Made by a program: the position numbers and the translations under genes. DNA of 64,000 bases from assembly GCA_025655455.1 (NCBI GenBank), contig JAHXIV010000056.1, positions 1 to 64,000 of the forward strand, given 5' to 3'. The notes under the pieces are model-generated. The model was given only the letters and a program-made list of their open reading frames with translations. It did not search any database and was not told the DNA's origin. Positions 1-10,368 of this stretch are shown one piece after another (position 1 is the first letter of the stretch; the number at the start of each line of letters is the position of its first letter). This stretch comes from a gamma proteobacterium symbiont of Taylorina sp. Lineage in GTDB: Bacteria; Pseudomonadota; Gammaproteobacteria; GRL18.

Positions 1-98
1 TTTTGCATTGAGTATTCTTTTTAGTGAGTCTCGTACTTTATCATTAAGCTTTTATTTTGTATAGATAGCAATGAGCCTCACTTAGGATGAGGAAGTCG

Positions 99-200
99 TT
101 ATATTTTTATCCCCAGAACAGTTACATCATCATTGTATTCATACTTTTGTAATTCATAAAGCAGTAATTCCAGGTGATCAGCAAGTGTTTTTAACTTAAA
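99..200 (-). pseudogene. C-terminal stub of a SpoIIE/PP2C phosphatase (remnant 1)
   Basis: Minus-strand reading gives ..TLADHLELLLYELQKYEYNDDVTVLGIKI*, closely matching the C-terminus of the 10369-14136 protein (SFADQQEFLLYELQQYQQDYERNDDVTVIGLKI); in-frame stop just upstream. Confidence 0.75.
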
Positions 201-203
201 TCA

Positions 204-257
204 CTAAACTTCTACACCTAACACAGTCACATCATCCAGTTGCTGTTTATCTGACAT
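204..257 (-). pseudogene. C-terminal stub of a SpoIIE/PP2C phosphatase (remnant 2), overlapping the cheB stop
   Basis: Minus-strand reading MSDKQQLDDVTVLGVEV*; DDVTVLG-hydrophobic end as in the full-length phosphatase. Confidence 0.6.
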
Positions 258-1269
258 TATTGATAATATTTGCAACATCTTGTAACGGTATTTGTTTTTC
301 AACTCCACCTAATTCAAAAGCCACTTTAGGCATACCATAAACAACCGATGTTTTTTCATCTTGTCCATAGGTTTTACCACCCGCTTCTTTTATTTTTTTT
401 ATCCCTTGAGCACCATCCTTACCCATCCCGGTAAGAATAAAAGCAATTGAATTTTGTTTTGCCTGTTTTGCTAAAGAAGTAAAAATTACATCAACACTGG
501 GCTTATGATTTGAAACCTTTGGAAAGTTTTTTAACACAACCTTATATATAAACAAGCCTTCATGAATCACTTCAAGATGCCTGTCGCCGGGCGCAATTAG
601 AATTTGGCCATGGGATAAAATATCACCGGCTTTAGCTTCTTTTATCATTGAATTTTTACAGTGTTTATTTAAGCTATTGGCAAAAGAGGCAGTGAATCCC
701 TCTGGCATATGCTGAACAACGACAATAGGAGAGTGATTAGGTCGCAATTCTAAAAATATTTTTTCCAGAGTTTGTACGCCACCGGTTGATGCTCCAATGG
801 CTATAATTTTATGTGTTTTTTTTAAAGGTTGATGGTCATTTTTTACACAGGTCTTCTTGTGAGTAAAGGATTTAGATTGTGCAGCCGCTTTTATTTTAGC
901 GATAAACTCATCGCTAATATCATCGATACTGTTAAGCAATCCTGTGTTTGGTTTCAGTATAATATCACAGGCTCCTAATCTTAAAGATTCAATCGCCTTA
1001 GATGAACCTGCCTCTACAAATGCTGAGCAAATGATAGTGGGGATTGGTTTTTGTTCCTGTATTTGCTTAAGAAAGGTCAGGCCATCCATTTTTGGCATTT
1101 CAATATCTAAAATAAAAACATCAGGCAGTCCTACTTTTTTAAATTGTTCAAATGCTTCAACAGGATTTTCAGCTTCACCAATAACCTGTATGGTTTTGCT
1201 TTTACTTAGAATACTTTTTATGGTCGATCTGACCAGTATTGCATCATCTATTATAAATACTTTTATCAT
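247..1269 (-). CDS. cheB: Chemotaxis response regulator protein-glutamate methylesterase CheB
   Basis: N-terminal receiver (FIIDDAILVR..DIEMPKMDGL) plus C-terminal methylesterase (IGASTGGVQTLEKI, VVQHMPEGFT, ILTGMGKDGAQG). Confidence 0.95.
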   Translation of the reverse strand: MIKVFIIDDAILVRSTIKSILSKSKTIQVIGEAENPVEAFEQFKKVGLPDVFILDIEMPKMDGLTFLKQIQEQKPIPTIICSAFVEAGSSKAIESLRLGACDIILKPNTGLLNSIDDISDEFIAKIKAAAQSKSFTHKKTCVKNDHQPLKKTHKIIAIGASTGGVQTLEKIFLELRPNHSPIVVVQHMPEGFTASFANSLNKHCKNSMIKEAKAGDILSHGQILIAPGDRHLEVIHEGLFIYKVVLKNFPKVSNHKPSVDVIFTSLAKQAKQNSIAFILTGMGKDGAQGIKKIKEAGGKTYGQDEKTSVVYGMPKVAFELGGVEKQIPLQDVANIINNVR

Positions 1270-1282
1270 TTATTAGCCCTAA

Positions 1283-2101
1283 TTATTTACCCCCTAACAA
1301 CATATTTAATTTCTTAAAAATAGGCACGATAACCTCTTTAAAATACTCTTTTGTACTATGATCCATATAGTTTTTAAAACTAACTAATTTTATTTCTTTT
1401 TCACTGCTATATTCAGACATGTTTTTTCTCAAATCTGTTATAAAATCTCTTTTTTGTTTTGCTATCTCATAAATAGTATATCCAAATCTTCTGCTATATT
1501 TTATGACGTCATTCTCAGGCATAATGGCATAGTTTTCAAAATCTTCATGACTTAAATAGCTTTTTAGAGCATATTTTTCACTAAAAATTCCTCTAGGATC
1601 ACCAAAATAATTTTCAAACTGATAATCTAATTTATTGATATTTTTGGCTTTATTTAAAATGAAAAGTATTTTAATTTCCGGGTTTAAATGCTTTAATGTC
1701 TGGTAAATAATACTGGCATTAATTCCATCTTGTTCCCCATCAAGCAAAGGAATTATTACTAAATCTATAAAGTATATCATACCGCTTTGTTTAAAAGCAT
1801 TTAAGGCTAAAGTGGTCGTTTTATTGCCACCGATATCAACACAAACAGATTCATTTTGACTAAATATTTCTGTAATTTCGTCTCTTATAAAATCATCTGA
1901 TATGTTCACTGTTTTTCTTACGCTTAAATTACTGGCACCAAAACTAAGATAATCTTTATTATCATCATCAAATTCATAATATTTTATAGGATTTTTATTA
2001 TTAAGAAGATATAAATAAGGGGTAACAATCTGCATAGCAATGGTACTTTTACCCACACCACCCTTACTCGAAATGGTTAATATTTTTATGGTTTTATTCA
2101 T
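1283..2101 (-). CDS. ParA/MinD-like P-loop ATPase within the chemotaxis operon
   Basis: Deviant Walker A SSKGGVGKSTIAMQ; ParA-like organisation. Confidence 0.8.
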   Translation of the reverse strand: MNKTIKILTISSKGGVGKSTIAMQIVTPYLYLLNNKNPIKYYEFDDDNKDYLSFGASNLSVRKTVNISDDFIRDEITEIFSQNESVCVDIGGNKTTTLALNAFKQSGMIYFIDLVIIPLLDGEQDGINASIIYQTLKHLNPEIKILFILNKAKNINKLDYQFENYFGDPRGIFSEKYALKSYLSHEDFENYAIMPENDVIKYSRRFGYTIYEIAKQKRDFITDLRKNMSEYSSEKEIKLVSFKNYMDHSTKEYFKEVIVPIFKKLNMLLGGK

Positions 2102-2105
2102 ATCC

Positions 2106-2939
2106 TTATTCCTGCCCTATGCCTTTTTTTTGATAGATCGAAGTTTGGCATTTTTTTAAATATCCAGTATCTAAACCATCTAAATTTTCTGTTAAACTAA
2201 TAATAAGATAACCACCAATATTTAAGTTGGCTAATATATTATTTAATACTTGTTGTTTTGTTTTTGTATTAAAATAGATAAATACATTTCTCAAAAAAAT
2301 AATATCAAATGAGCCATAGCAGCTATCAGGAACGATGAGATTATTTATGTCAAATTTCATATTGGTAGAAAGTTTTTGATCAATTAAAAATTTTCCTGCA
2401 AATCGCCCTGAACCCTTTAAGCAATATTTTTTTTTGTAGTATGCAGGAATTTTATTTGTCCAGGATTCACAATATAAGCCCTTTTTTGCTTTTTTTATCA
2501 CCTCTGTATTGATATCAGTGCCGATGATTTGCCATTGTTTAAGGTTTAAAAAATTATCCAGTATCATGGCGATACTATAAGCTTCAGCCCCGACACTGGA
2601 AGCAGCACTCCAGATTCTCAATGGCTGTTGCCTTTCTGAATCAGCAGCCGCTGGATTAACAGAAATTTGCCTGACAATGGAAGTTAAAAAATCAAAATGT
2701 TGGGATTCCCTGAAAAAAGAGGTCTCATTGGTGGTGAGATGATTGATCATCTGAATTTTTTCTTCAGGATCCTGATTAACAATTTTAAGATAATGAGAAA
2801 AACTGTCTATCTCATAGTGTAATAATCGACTATAGAGCCTGTTTTGTACTAAATCTAATTTACTATCATCTAAACTCATCCCTACCGCATCCAGGATAAG
2901 TTTTTGAAAACTTTTAAATTCTATTTTATTTAATGTCAT
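2106..2939 (-). CDS. cheR: Chemotaxis protein methyltransferase CheR
   Basis: TTNETSFFRESQHF, RIWSAASSVGAEAYSIAMIL, FDIIFLRNVFIYF motifs. Confidence 0.95.
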   Translation of the reverse strand: MTLNKIEFKSFQKLILDAVGMSLDDSKLDLVQNRLYSRLLHYEIDSFSHYLKIVNQDPEEKIQMINHLTTNETSFFRESQHFDFLTSIVRQISVNPAAADSERQQPLRIWSAASSVGAEAYSIAMILDNFLNLKQWQIIGTDINTEVIKKAKKGLYCESWTNKIPAYYKKKYCLKGSGRFAGKFLIDQKLSTNMKFDINNLIVPDSCYGSFDIIFLRNVFIYFNTKTKQQVLNNILANLNIGGYLIISLTENLDGLDTGYLKKCQTSIYQKKGIGQE

Positions 2940-2948
2940 TGTCAGTGT

Positions 2949-3932
2949 TTAGTAAAGAATAAATTCTTCTATCGCTTCACCCAGAGCCAGCATATCGACC
3001 TTTCCTATGGTCTTTGCGATTTGACTGGTGCTCAGCTCTTTCTCCTTTACATTATTTGACATATTGGTATGGATAATAATATTGATATTATCATATGAAT
3101 TGTCTTGTCTGATAAAACGAATCACTTCTCTGCCGCTTGCTCCAGGCATCTCAAGGTCGGTTATAAATAATCCAATATCGGAGGGTTCAATATTAACCAG
3201 ATCATCAATTAGTGCCTGCCCGTCATTATATATTTTATATTGACATTCCAGTTTTAAAAATAACTTTTCAACCATTTTTCTTATAAATCGACTATCATCT
3301 GCAAATAGTATGGTTTTGTTCTTTTTTTTAGAGGCAAAACGTTTAGATACTATAAAATTACTGGTTTCTGCATTACTCTGTTTTTCTATAGTGTCAAATA
3401 CATCCAGTAGAAACCGATCACTATCAAAGATAGTACAAAGTTTATCGATACCATTGATATTGATATTAATTTTAGAAATAAAAGAGGATTTAGAATTATC
3501 AGCACTATTATCACTCATATCCTTAGAATCTATGGTGACAATATCTTCAACTTCTTTAACGACAATAGCAAACCTTTTTCCACCATAACAAACGATGATG
3601 ACCAGTTCATATTGATCATCATCCAATATCGGATTTCCCATCCATTTATCAAAGTTAACGATAGAGGTCATCTTTCCTCTAATATTCGCAGTGCCTGAAA
3701 TATAATTATCTTTATCATGATTGTGAACAATATCTAAATCCCTATAAACTAAAAGTTCCTCTATTTTAGAGATATTTTTTGCATAATATTGATTGTCTGA
3801 GCCTAAAAAAAGTAAATATTGATTGGTATCATTGGCATTGGTTGAGACTAATTTTACTAAATCCAGCTCATCATCTTCCATATCATCATCGATAATTGAA
3901 ATGATATCATCAATATTTGGTAAATCTGCCAT
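2949..3932 (-). CDS. CheV-like coupling protein (CheW domain + receiver domain)
   Basis: CheW-like (ISGTANIRGKMTSIVNFDKWMG) followed by receiver (ILFADDSRFIRKMVEK.., LFITDLEMPGASGREV). Confidence 0.85.
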   Translation of the reverse strand: MADLPNIDDIISIIDDDMEDDELDLVKLVSTNANDTNQYLLFLGSDNQYYAKNISKIEELLVYRDLDIVHNHDKDNYISGTANIRGKMTSIVNFDKWMGNPILDDDQYELVIIVCYGGKRFAIVVKEVEDIVTIDSKDMSDNSADNSKSSFISKINININGIDKLCTIFDSDRFLLDVFDTIEKQSNAETSNFIVSKRFASKKKNKTILFADDSRFIRKMVEKLFLKLECQYKIYNDGQALIDDLVNIEPSDIGLFITDLEMPGASGREVIRFIRQDNSYDNINIIIHTNMSNNVKEKELSTSQIAKTIGKVDMLALGEAIEEFILY

Positions 3933-3934
3933 AT

Positions 3935-4444
3935 TTATCCTTTATCTTTTGACGACTTTTCTTTGGCTAAGATGGAGAGTTCCTTAATATCTAAAACGGT
4001 ATCAATATCTAACACAGCAATATATTCATCATTATATTTAGCCATGTTTTTTATAAAGTATTTATCAATTCTTGTCCCGAAATCAGGTGTCGATTCTATA
4101 TTTTCAGCACTGATATCATCGACTTCATACACCTGATCAATAATGACAGCAATTTGAAGCTCTTTGTTAAAATGTCTTTTTCTTAAAATGACTAAAGAAG
4201 TCGTATCATAAATTTGAGTTTGTTTTATCCCAAAGCGCTGTAATAAATCGATAACAGCGATTAGATTACCTCTTATATTGGTTACTCCTGAAACAAAGTC
4301 ACTCATCATAGGGACTTTGGTGATATTTTGATACTCTACTATCTCTATCACCTCCAGAGCAGTAATAGCATAAATATCTTTATTGGCAACAAATAAAAAA
4401 TATTGATTTTTTTCATTGGATGATTCATTGTTTTGCTTACTCAT
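3935..4444 (-). CDS. cheW: Chemotaxis coupling protein CheW
   Basis: YFLFVANKDIYAITALEVIEIVEY.., FVSGVTNIRGNLIAVIDL. Confidence 0.9.
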   Translation of the reverse strand: MSKQNNESSNEKNQYFLFVANKDIYAITALEVIEIVEYQNITKVPMMSDFVSGVTNIRGNLIAVIDLLQRFGIKQTQIYDTTSLVILRKRHFNKELQIAVIIDQVYEVDDISAENIESTPDFGTRIDKYFIKNMAKYNDEYIAVLDIDTVLDIKELSILAKEKSSKDKG

Positions 4445-4446
4445 GA

Positions 4447-7400
4447 TTAATATCTATTAAATTCTCTTAAATCTAAATCATCAGTAGGCTCATTATTATC
4501 AGCATTGTCCGTATGCTCTATGCTATTTATCATAGCAGGTACAGATTGATTGTCAGGAGAGACCGGCTCTCTCTGCGGGTTAATATTTTGTTCTGAAAAT
4601 TTGAAAAACTCCATAATACCCGCAAGAGAAGTTATCTGACTATCCAGCTCTTCACTGGTAGAGGCCAAATCCTGTGAACCGGTTGCATTACTTTGTGTGA
4701 CCCGATCCAATTGATTCATAGATTGTGTTATCTGAGAAATACCAATATCCTGTTCTGAGGCTGAAGCGGCTATATCTTTTATCAATATGGCTGTTTCTTG
4801 AATCTGTGGTACCACGTTTGAGATGAGCTTGCCGGCGTTTTTACTGATGCTTAAACTATTTTCTGTAATCGTGCTGATTTCAGATGCAGCCACTTGTGAT
4901 CTTTTTGCCAGTTTTCTTACCTCTGCAGCAACAACAGCAAAGCCTTTACCATGCTCACCCGCTCGAGCTGCTTCAATAGCAGCATTCAGTGCCAGCAAGT
5001 TAGTTTGATAAACAATATCTTCAATGATTTTAATTCTTTGAGAAATAGTTTCCATGGCATCGACTGTTTTATTGACAGCAGTACCACCCTCAATGGACAT
5101 TTTGGCTGATTGTTCTGCTAATAAGTCTGTTTTATCCGCATTTTTCCTGGATTCACTGATATTGCCGCTCATTTGTTCCAGAGCACTGGTTGTTTCCTGT
5201 AATGAAGTAGCTTGCTGAGTTGCACCTGAACTTAATATTTGTGCTGTTGAATTGACAATTTGTGAGGCTTTAGCAATTTCTTCCGTGCTATTTTTAGTAT
5301 CAATAATGATAGATTTAAACTTTTCGGCTACATTATTAATAGAATGCTTGAGCTTGTTATAATCCCCCTGATAGGATTCTGTTATTCGATAATTTAAATT
5401 ACCTTTTTCAAGCTCACTAAGAGCCATCGTAATTTCTGAAAAAGCTTTATTTATATCCCTTAACAGACAGTTTACCGCTTCAATAATGGTTAGATAACCC
5501 CCTTCTAAACCTCTACTATCTACTCTGGTTTCTAAATCTCCAATAGTGACCGCTGAACTGGCCATTTCAAAATTAGCAATTAAGCCTTTCAGATTGCCTC
5601 TGACTTTTTCAATGGTATTATTGATAAAGATTTTTTTACCAGGCAGAGTTTCAAGTGGTGCATCAAAATTTCCTTTACCAAATTCTTCAACAACCGCCAT
5701 AGCCAGTTTTTTAACCTTGATGTGACCATTGACCATATTATTAATACCGCTGGCCATGGTATTAAATTCACCTGCATAATTATCGGCTGGGATAACCACA
5801 TCAATATCCCCTAAATCATGCTCATGGCTCATATGGTTGATATCAGCAATTAAACCTTTCAGATTGCCTCTGACTTTTTCAATAGTATTATTAATAAAGA
5901 CTTTTTTACCCGGTAAGGTTTCAAGTGGCGCATCAAAGTTTCCTTTGCCAAATTCTTCAACAACCGCCATGGCCATTTTTTTAACTTTGATATGACCATT
6001 GACCATATTGTTAATACCATCTGCCATTGCTTTGAAATCACCTTCATAATTATCAGCAGGAATGACAAAATCAATATCACCCAGGTCATGCTCATGACTC
6101 ATCCTATTAATATCATCAATAAAGTTTTCTAATTTTGCCGCCATATTATTGACAGAATCTTTGATACCCGCATATTCACCATCATAGTCTGATACAATCC
6201 TATCTTTTAAGTGACCCGTTGATAAAGCTTGCAGATTGGATGAAATTGCACTGATAAATTCATTATCAATTTTAATATTTTCCTCTATTCTTGTTATATT
6301 TTGATTGACAACACTGGCCATATTGCCGATCTCATCATTAGATTGCTCATTTAGGGGAGCGATGTCTTTGGTCTTTTTATTTAAATAATTAAAAAATCCC
6401 AACAATCCATTTTGAAACTCTTCTAAAGGTTTAACGAGGATATGATTAAAAATAAAAATGGCAATAATAGCTGCAATAATTAACAGGATGATAGTTAACA
6501 AAATAATATGTTGTATTAATTTATTTGTTTTTTGTAAAATTTCTGACTCATCAATCTGAGAAATAATAGCCCACTCTATGTCCTGACCTACAGTAAATAA
6601 ACTATAAGAACTCAGTACAGAGTTGCCATTATAATCAATCATTATTTTTGTATCCTCATCACCTCTTAAAGCATTTTTAACGGCAATCGTATTAACCTCA
6701 CTTCTTGATGGATTATTAAATGAAGCAATGACATTATGTTTTTCAGGGCTGAGATAACTATCACTTCTCATCAATTTATCTGTACCAACCAGATAGTCTT
6801 CCTGAGACTGTCCGTAACCTTTTCTCAGCTGCATGATATGATCGATGCTTTCTACGGGTACTTGCAGTATTAATACGGATCTGAATTCACCCTCTATATA
6901 GACAGGTGTTCCTACAAACATGAAGGGCAAATTATTTGAGGGTTCATAAAGATCAATATCGACAAATACCGTTCTTTGTTCTTTGACCACTTTGTTCCAG
7001 ACTTTACCTAAACCGCTATTCACCAATTCATCGTGCTTAATATTTTTGCCGTAGTCTGATTCTTTGGCCTGAGAATACATCATGTGACCATGCGCTTTAC
7101 AGATTAAAAAAACATCATGATAACCGGTTTTTTTAGCATAAGTCTTAAAATATTTTTCATGCGGCAGCATCACTTTTTTTGATGATTCATGATTGACTGG
7201 AAAATCTTCATCTGCTGCGATATCCAGTTCATCATGTACCTCGATTAAATTAGTCGTTAATTCCAGACTGTTTGCACTAATCGCTAATATCTCAACATCA
7301 TTAGTAATCTGTTCGAAAAAACTCTTTAATTGAGACTTTTTCATTTCCATTGATGAATGCAAAACATTAGAGTTTTTTTCCAGCAGGTTTTCTTTAAAAC

Positions 7401-7506
7401 TATTGATAGACATCACAGCTAATATAGTCGACACAGTGGCTAATGTGACTATCAAAAGTATTATCATTTTTATTTTTATTGTTCCAATTTTCATAATTTT
7501 GTCCAT
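4447..7506 (-). CDS. Methyl-accepting chemotaxis protein with periplasmic sensor and multiple HAMP-like repeats
   Basis: N-terminal TM, second TM, repeated HAMP-like modules, signalling hairpin ([43 protein letters not shown]). Confidence 0.95.
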   Translation of the reverse strand: MDKIMKIGTIKIKMIILLIVTLATVSTILAVMSINSFKENLLEKNSNVLHSSMEMKKSQLKSFFEQITNDVEILAISANSLELTTNLIEVHDELDIAADEDFPVNHESSKKVMLPHEKYFKTYAKKTGYHDVFLICKAHGHMMYSQAKESDYGKNIKHDELVNSGLGKVWNKVVKEQRTVFVDIDLYEPSNNLPFMFVGTPVYIEGEFRSVLILQVPVESIDHIMQLRKGYGQSQEDYLVGTDKLMRSDSYLSPEKHNVIASFNNPSRSEVNTIAVKNALRGDEDTKIMIDYNGNSVLSSYSLFTVGQDIEWAIISQIDESEILQKTNKLIQHIILLTIILLIIAAIIAIFIFNHILVKPLEEFQNGLLGFFNYLNKKTKDIAPLNEQSNDEIGNMASVVNQNITRIEENIKIDNEFISAISSNLQALSTGHLKDRIVSDYDGEYAGIKDSVNNMAAKLENFIDDINRMSHEHDLGDIDFVIPADNYEGDFKAMADGINNMVNGHIKVKKMAMAVVEEFGKGNFDAPLETLPGKKVFINNTIEKVRGNLKGLIADINHMSHEHDLGDIDVVIPADNYAGEFNTMASGINNMVNGHIKVKKLAMAVVEEFGKGNFDAPLETLPGKKIFINNTIEKVRGNLKGLIANFEMASSAVTIGDLETRVDSRGLEGGYLTIIEAVNCLLRDINKAFSEITMALSELEKGNLNYRITESYQGDYNKLKHSINNVAEKFKSIIIDTKNSTEEIAKASQIVNSTAQILSSGATQQATSLQETTSALEQMSGNISESRKNADKTDLLAEQSAKMSIEGGTAVNKTVDAMETISQRIKIIEDIVYQTNLLALNAAIEAARAGEHGKGFAVVAAEVRKLAKRSQVAASEISTITENSLSISKNAGKLISNVVPQIQETAILIKDIAASASEQDIGISQITQSMNQLDRVTQSNATGSQDLASTSEELDSQITSLAGIMEFFKFSEQNINPQREPVSPDNQSVPAMINSIEHTDNADNNEPTDDLDLREFNRY
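5575..6114 (-). repeat. Two tandem 270-bp (90-aa) in-frame repeats inside the MCP gene
   Basis: [90 protein letters not shown] occurs twice back to back. Confidence 0.95.
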
Positions 7507-7532
7507 TTTTATATAACGGTGTGCTAATACGC

Positions 7533-9545
7533 TTAAACAATATGGCTTAATAACATTGGCACATCCAATATTAAAGCAACTTCACCATTTCCCAGAATCG
7601 TACCACCACTTATCCAGGATATTTTTTCAAACACTTCTCCCAGTGGTTTTATCACAGTTTGAAATTCACCATGAAGTTCGTGTACTATCAAGCCGGCTAT
7701 TTGATTACCGCTATTCACTATAATAATATTTTCTCTTTCATAATCAACCCTGTTAATGTCAAAATAATCACCAATATCAAGCAGGGGTAATATTGAACCT
7801 CTCAAATTAATAAATTCATTATTTTTCATATTCGATCGGTTTTCAGAGGTTAATTCGATACACTCCTGAATCATCTCTAGAGGAATAATAAATTTGGTAT
7901 CGCCTGATTGAACCAGAAATCCATCTATAATCGCCAGGGTTAAAGGCAGGCAAACTGTTATTTTACTGCCCTGACCTAAAGTAGAATCAACATCAACTGT
8001 GCCTTTGAGTTCTTCAATATTTCTTTTGACCACATCCATGCCGACACCACGACCTGAAACATCTGATACACTCTCTGCAGTGGACAATCCCGCAGCAAAG
8101 ATAAGATTGTAAATTTCCTTATCCGTCAGCTGTGCAGTTGGGGAAACCAGTTTATTTTTAATTGCCTGAGCAAGAATAATCTCTTTTGGGATTCCAGCGC
8201 CATCATCCTCAACTTCTATTACAATGGAGCCTGCATCCGGATAAGCACGCAGATCAATGCGTCCCTTTTCTTTTTTCCCATTAGCAATGCGTTTTTCCAT
8301 AGATTCAATCCCATGATCCACAGAATTTCGCAACATATGCACCAGTGGATCAGAGATTTTTTCAACCACGCTTTTATCAAGCTCGGTATCTTCTCCACTG
8401 ATCACAAACTCTATCTGTTTTCCCAGTTTTTTTGCAGTGTCATTGACAATTCTTCTGAGTTTATTAAAACTACTGCCCACTTGTACCATGCGTATATCCA
8501 TTACACCGGTTCTAATCTCTTCAAGCATGGATGTCAGGGTATCTGCAGCTTCTAATAGTTCGATATTATCATCCATGTCAGCAATTTGAGTTATTTTTGC
8601 ATTGGCGATAACCATCTCACTAATGAGATTAATTAACTGGTCAACTTTTGATGAATCAACTCTGAGTGAAAAGTTTTTTTCTACGCGGGTTTCTTTTTTC
8701 TTTATTGGTTTAGCCAATGCATTTGAGGTGGGTTTAGCCTTTTCTGCAATAGATGGTTCTACAACGGCGGGTTCTACTGATTCAGTATTTTCTGTTTCAA
8801 TCTTTTCATTGATATTGATAATACTCAGATCTATATCGTCTTTGACAAATTCAAAAGCAGCGACTATCTCGTCTATAGGCTCTTCACATTGATATTGCAT
8901 CGATAGAGTGAGATAAGATTTTAAGGGTTCCAGTTGTTTGATATCGGGTATATCACTATCTTCAATTGTCAGGTTCGTAACATCCCCGATAACTCCTAAA
9001 TATTTAATGATAGCCATGATATCCATATCAGATTTAAAAAAACTATCTTTTGGTTTTATCGTGATATGATAGGATGAAATTTTATCAACAACAGCCTCTT
9101 CTGCTTCACTCTCCTTTTTGTCACTTTTAAGATCTAAAACATCAGGCTTGCCAAGCCCTGAAAAAGCAGAGAGCTGAGCCAGGATATCATTGTGACAGGT
9201 AAGTTGATCATCATCCAGTTGTTCATCTTGTACGGTTACATCGATTAAAGTTCTTGAATGGTCATTAACCAGTAAAAAAAGCTCAAGCATCGCTTGTGTT
9301 AAAACAATTTTTTTATTTCTAACCTGATCAAGTAGATTTTCAGCAACATGTGCAAAGGAAACCACATCATCAAAGCCAAACATGCCTGCATTACCTTTCA
9401 TGGTATGCATCGCACGAAAAAGTTTGTTGATCATCTCACTGTCAACTGCTTCAATAGATATCTCTGACATATCCATCAAAGTATCTTCCATAATGCTTAA
9501 TTGTTCGTCCATATCTTCACAAAACAGCTGCAGCTCTTCTGTCAT
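7533..9545 (-). CDS. cheA: Chemotaxis histidine kinase CheA
   Basis: Hpt ([16 protein letters not shown]), dimerisation, HATPase ([28 protein letters not shown]) and CheW-like domain. Confidence 0.95.
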   Translation of the reverse strand: MTEELQLFCEDMDEQLSIMEDTLMDMSEISIEAVDSEMINKLFRAMHTMKGNAGMFGFDDVVSFAHVAENLLDQVRNKKIVLTQAMLELFLLVNDHSRTLIDVTVQDEQLDDDQLTCHNDILAQLSAFSGLGKPDVLDLKSDKKESEAEEAVVDKISSYHITIKPKDSFFKSDMDIMAIIKYLGVIGDVTNLTIEDSDIPDIKQLEPLKSYLTLSMQYQCEEPIDEIVAAFEFVKDDIDLSIININEKIETENTESVEPAVVEPSIAEKAKPTSNALAKPIKKKETRVEKNFSLRVDSSKVDQLINLISEMVIANAKITQIADMDDNIELLEAADTLTSMLEEIRTGVMDIRMVQVGSSFNKLRRIVNDTAKKLGKQIEFVISGEDTELDKSVVEKISDPLVHMLRNSVDHGIESMEKRIANGKKEKGRIDLRAYPDAGSIVIEVEDDGAGIPKEIILAQAIKNKLVSPTAQLTDKEIYNLIFAAGLSTAESVSDVSGRGVGMDVVKRNIEELKGTVDVDSTLGQGSKITVCLPLTLAIIDGFLVQSGDTKFIIPLEMIQECIELTSENRSNMKNNEFINLRGSILPLLDIGDYFDINRVDYERENIIIVNSGNQIAGLIVHELHGEFQTVIKPLGEVFEKISWISGGTILGNGEVALILDVPMLLSHIV

Positions 9546-9814
9546 GGTGCAATGCCTAAAGTTTGATTTAGATTGAACATTTTAAAGGTTTGTTTTACTT
9601 GTCTGGCTTCTATATTGGTCAGTTTAAGATGAATAGCTTTTTCATCACAATATTTTTTTAACGACAGGATAAGTTGAATACTATTTAAATCAATTTTTTC
9701 TACATTGGAAAAATTTAAGGTAAATGAACTTTTAACAGACTGAACCTCTTTTAAAATTTTTTTATGACAGTTTTCAACTTCATAAATATTGAGTTCATTC
9801 AATAAAATTTTCAC
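9542..9814 (-). CDS. STAS-domain protein (anti-sigma-factor-antagonist-like)
   Basis: 90 aa; FTLNFSNVEKIDLNSIQLILSLKKYC resembles the STAS D-x-x-S-x-x-L motif; overlaps the cheA start. Confidence 0.75.
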   Translation of the reverse strand: MKILLNELNIYEVENCHKKILKEVQSVKSSFTLNFSNVEKIDLNSIQLILSLKKYCDEKAIHLKLTNIEARQVKQTFKMFNLNQTLGIAP

Positions 9815-9817
9815 TGT

Positions 9818-10180
9818 TTAATCCAGTTGATCAAAAATCTTTTGCAGCTTTGCTTCATTGACTGGTTTTTTTACCGCATCTATAGCACCGACTTTCATGA
9901 TTTTTTGAATAAACTGTGCATTAACAACAGAGGTTACCATCGCTACATTGGCATCAGGATCATGGGCAATAATTTTTTCAACCATACCAAGTCCGTCAAG
10001 TACAGGCATCTCAACATCGCTTAAAACTAAATCCGGCTTTAACTCTTTATAGGCTTCAAAACCCAATTCGCCATTTTCAGCCTCGCCGATGATCTCATGA
10101 CCAAGTTTTTTTACTATATTTCCAACTATCATTCTTGATGCTCTTGCATCATCAACTAATAACACTTTTTTGACCATCAT
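9818..10180 (-). CDS. cheY: CheY-like single-domain response regulator
   Basis: VLLVDDARASRMIVGNIV.., DLVLSDVEMPVLDGLGMV, VTSVVN, KKPV. Confidence 0.9.
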   Translation of the reverse strand: MMVKKVLLVDDARASRMIVGNIVKKLGHEIIGEAENGELGFEAYKELKPDLVLSDVEMPVLDGLGMVEKIIAHDPDANVAMVTSVVNAQFIQKIMKVGAIDAVKKPVNEAKLQKIFDQLD

Positions 10181-10368
10181 TTATCCTTTACTGCTAACCT
10201 CTGTATTTTATTCAATATAGCACATATTGATGATCTCTTTTATAGTTCTTTATTTAAAAACTACCTCATTGGCAAAATCAGCTATTCTATGTATTTCATT
10301 GATATTAAAATCTATTTATCGAACGTGTATAACGGGGTGTTAACGATCATTAGTTGTACGATAATTGC

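Noticed and set aside
944-1276. 110-aa plus-strand ORF opposite cheB
   Set aside because: Antisense to a well-supported CDS with no recognisable domain; the same reasoning applies to the other antisense ORFs of about 60-150 aa in the track (e.g. 21504-22034, 47385-47846, 31521-31931)
5589-6095. Two out-of-frame minus ORFs (71 and 78 aa) that resemble each other
   Set aside because: They are alternative-frame readings of the 270-bp tandem repeat in the MCP gene; similarity is inherited from the repeat
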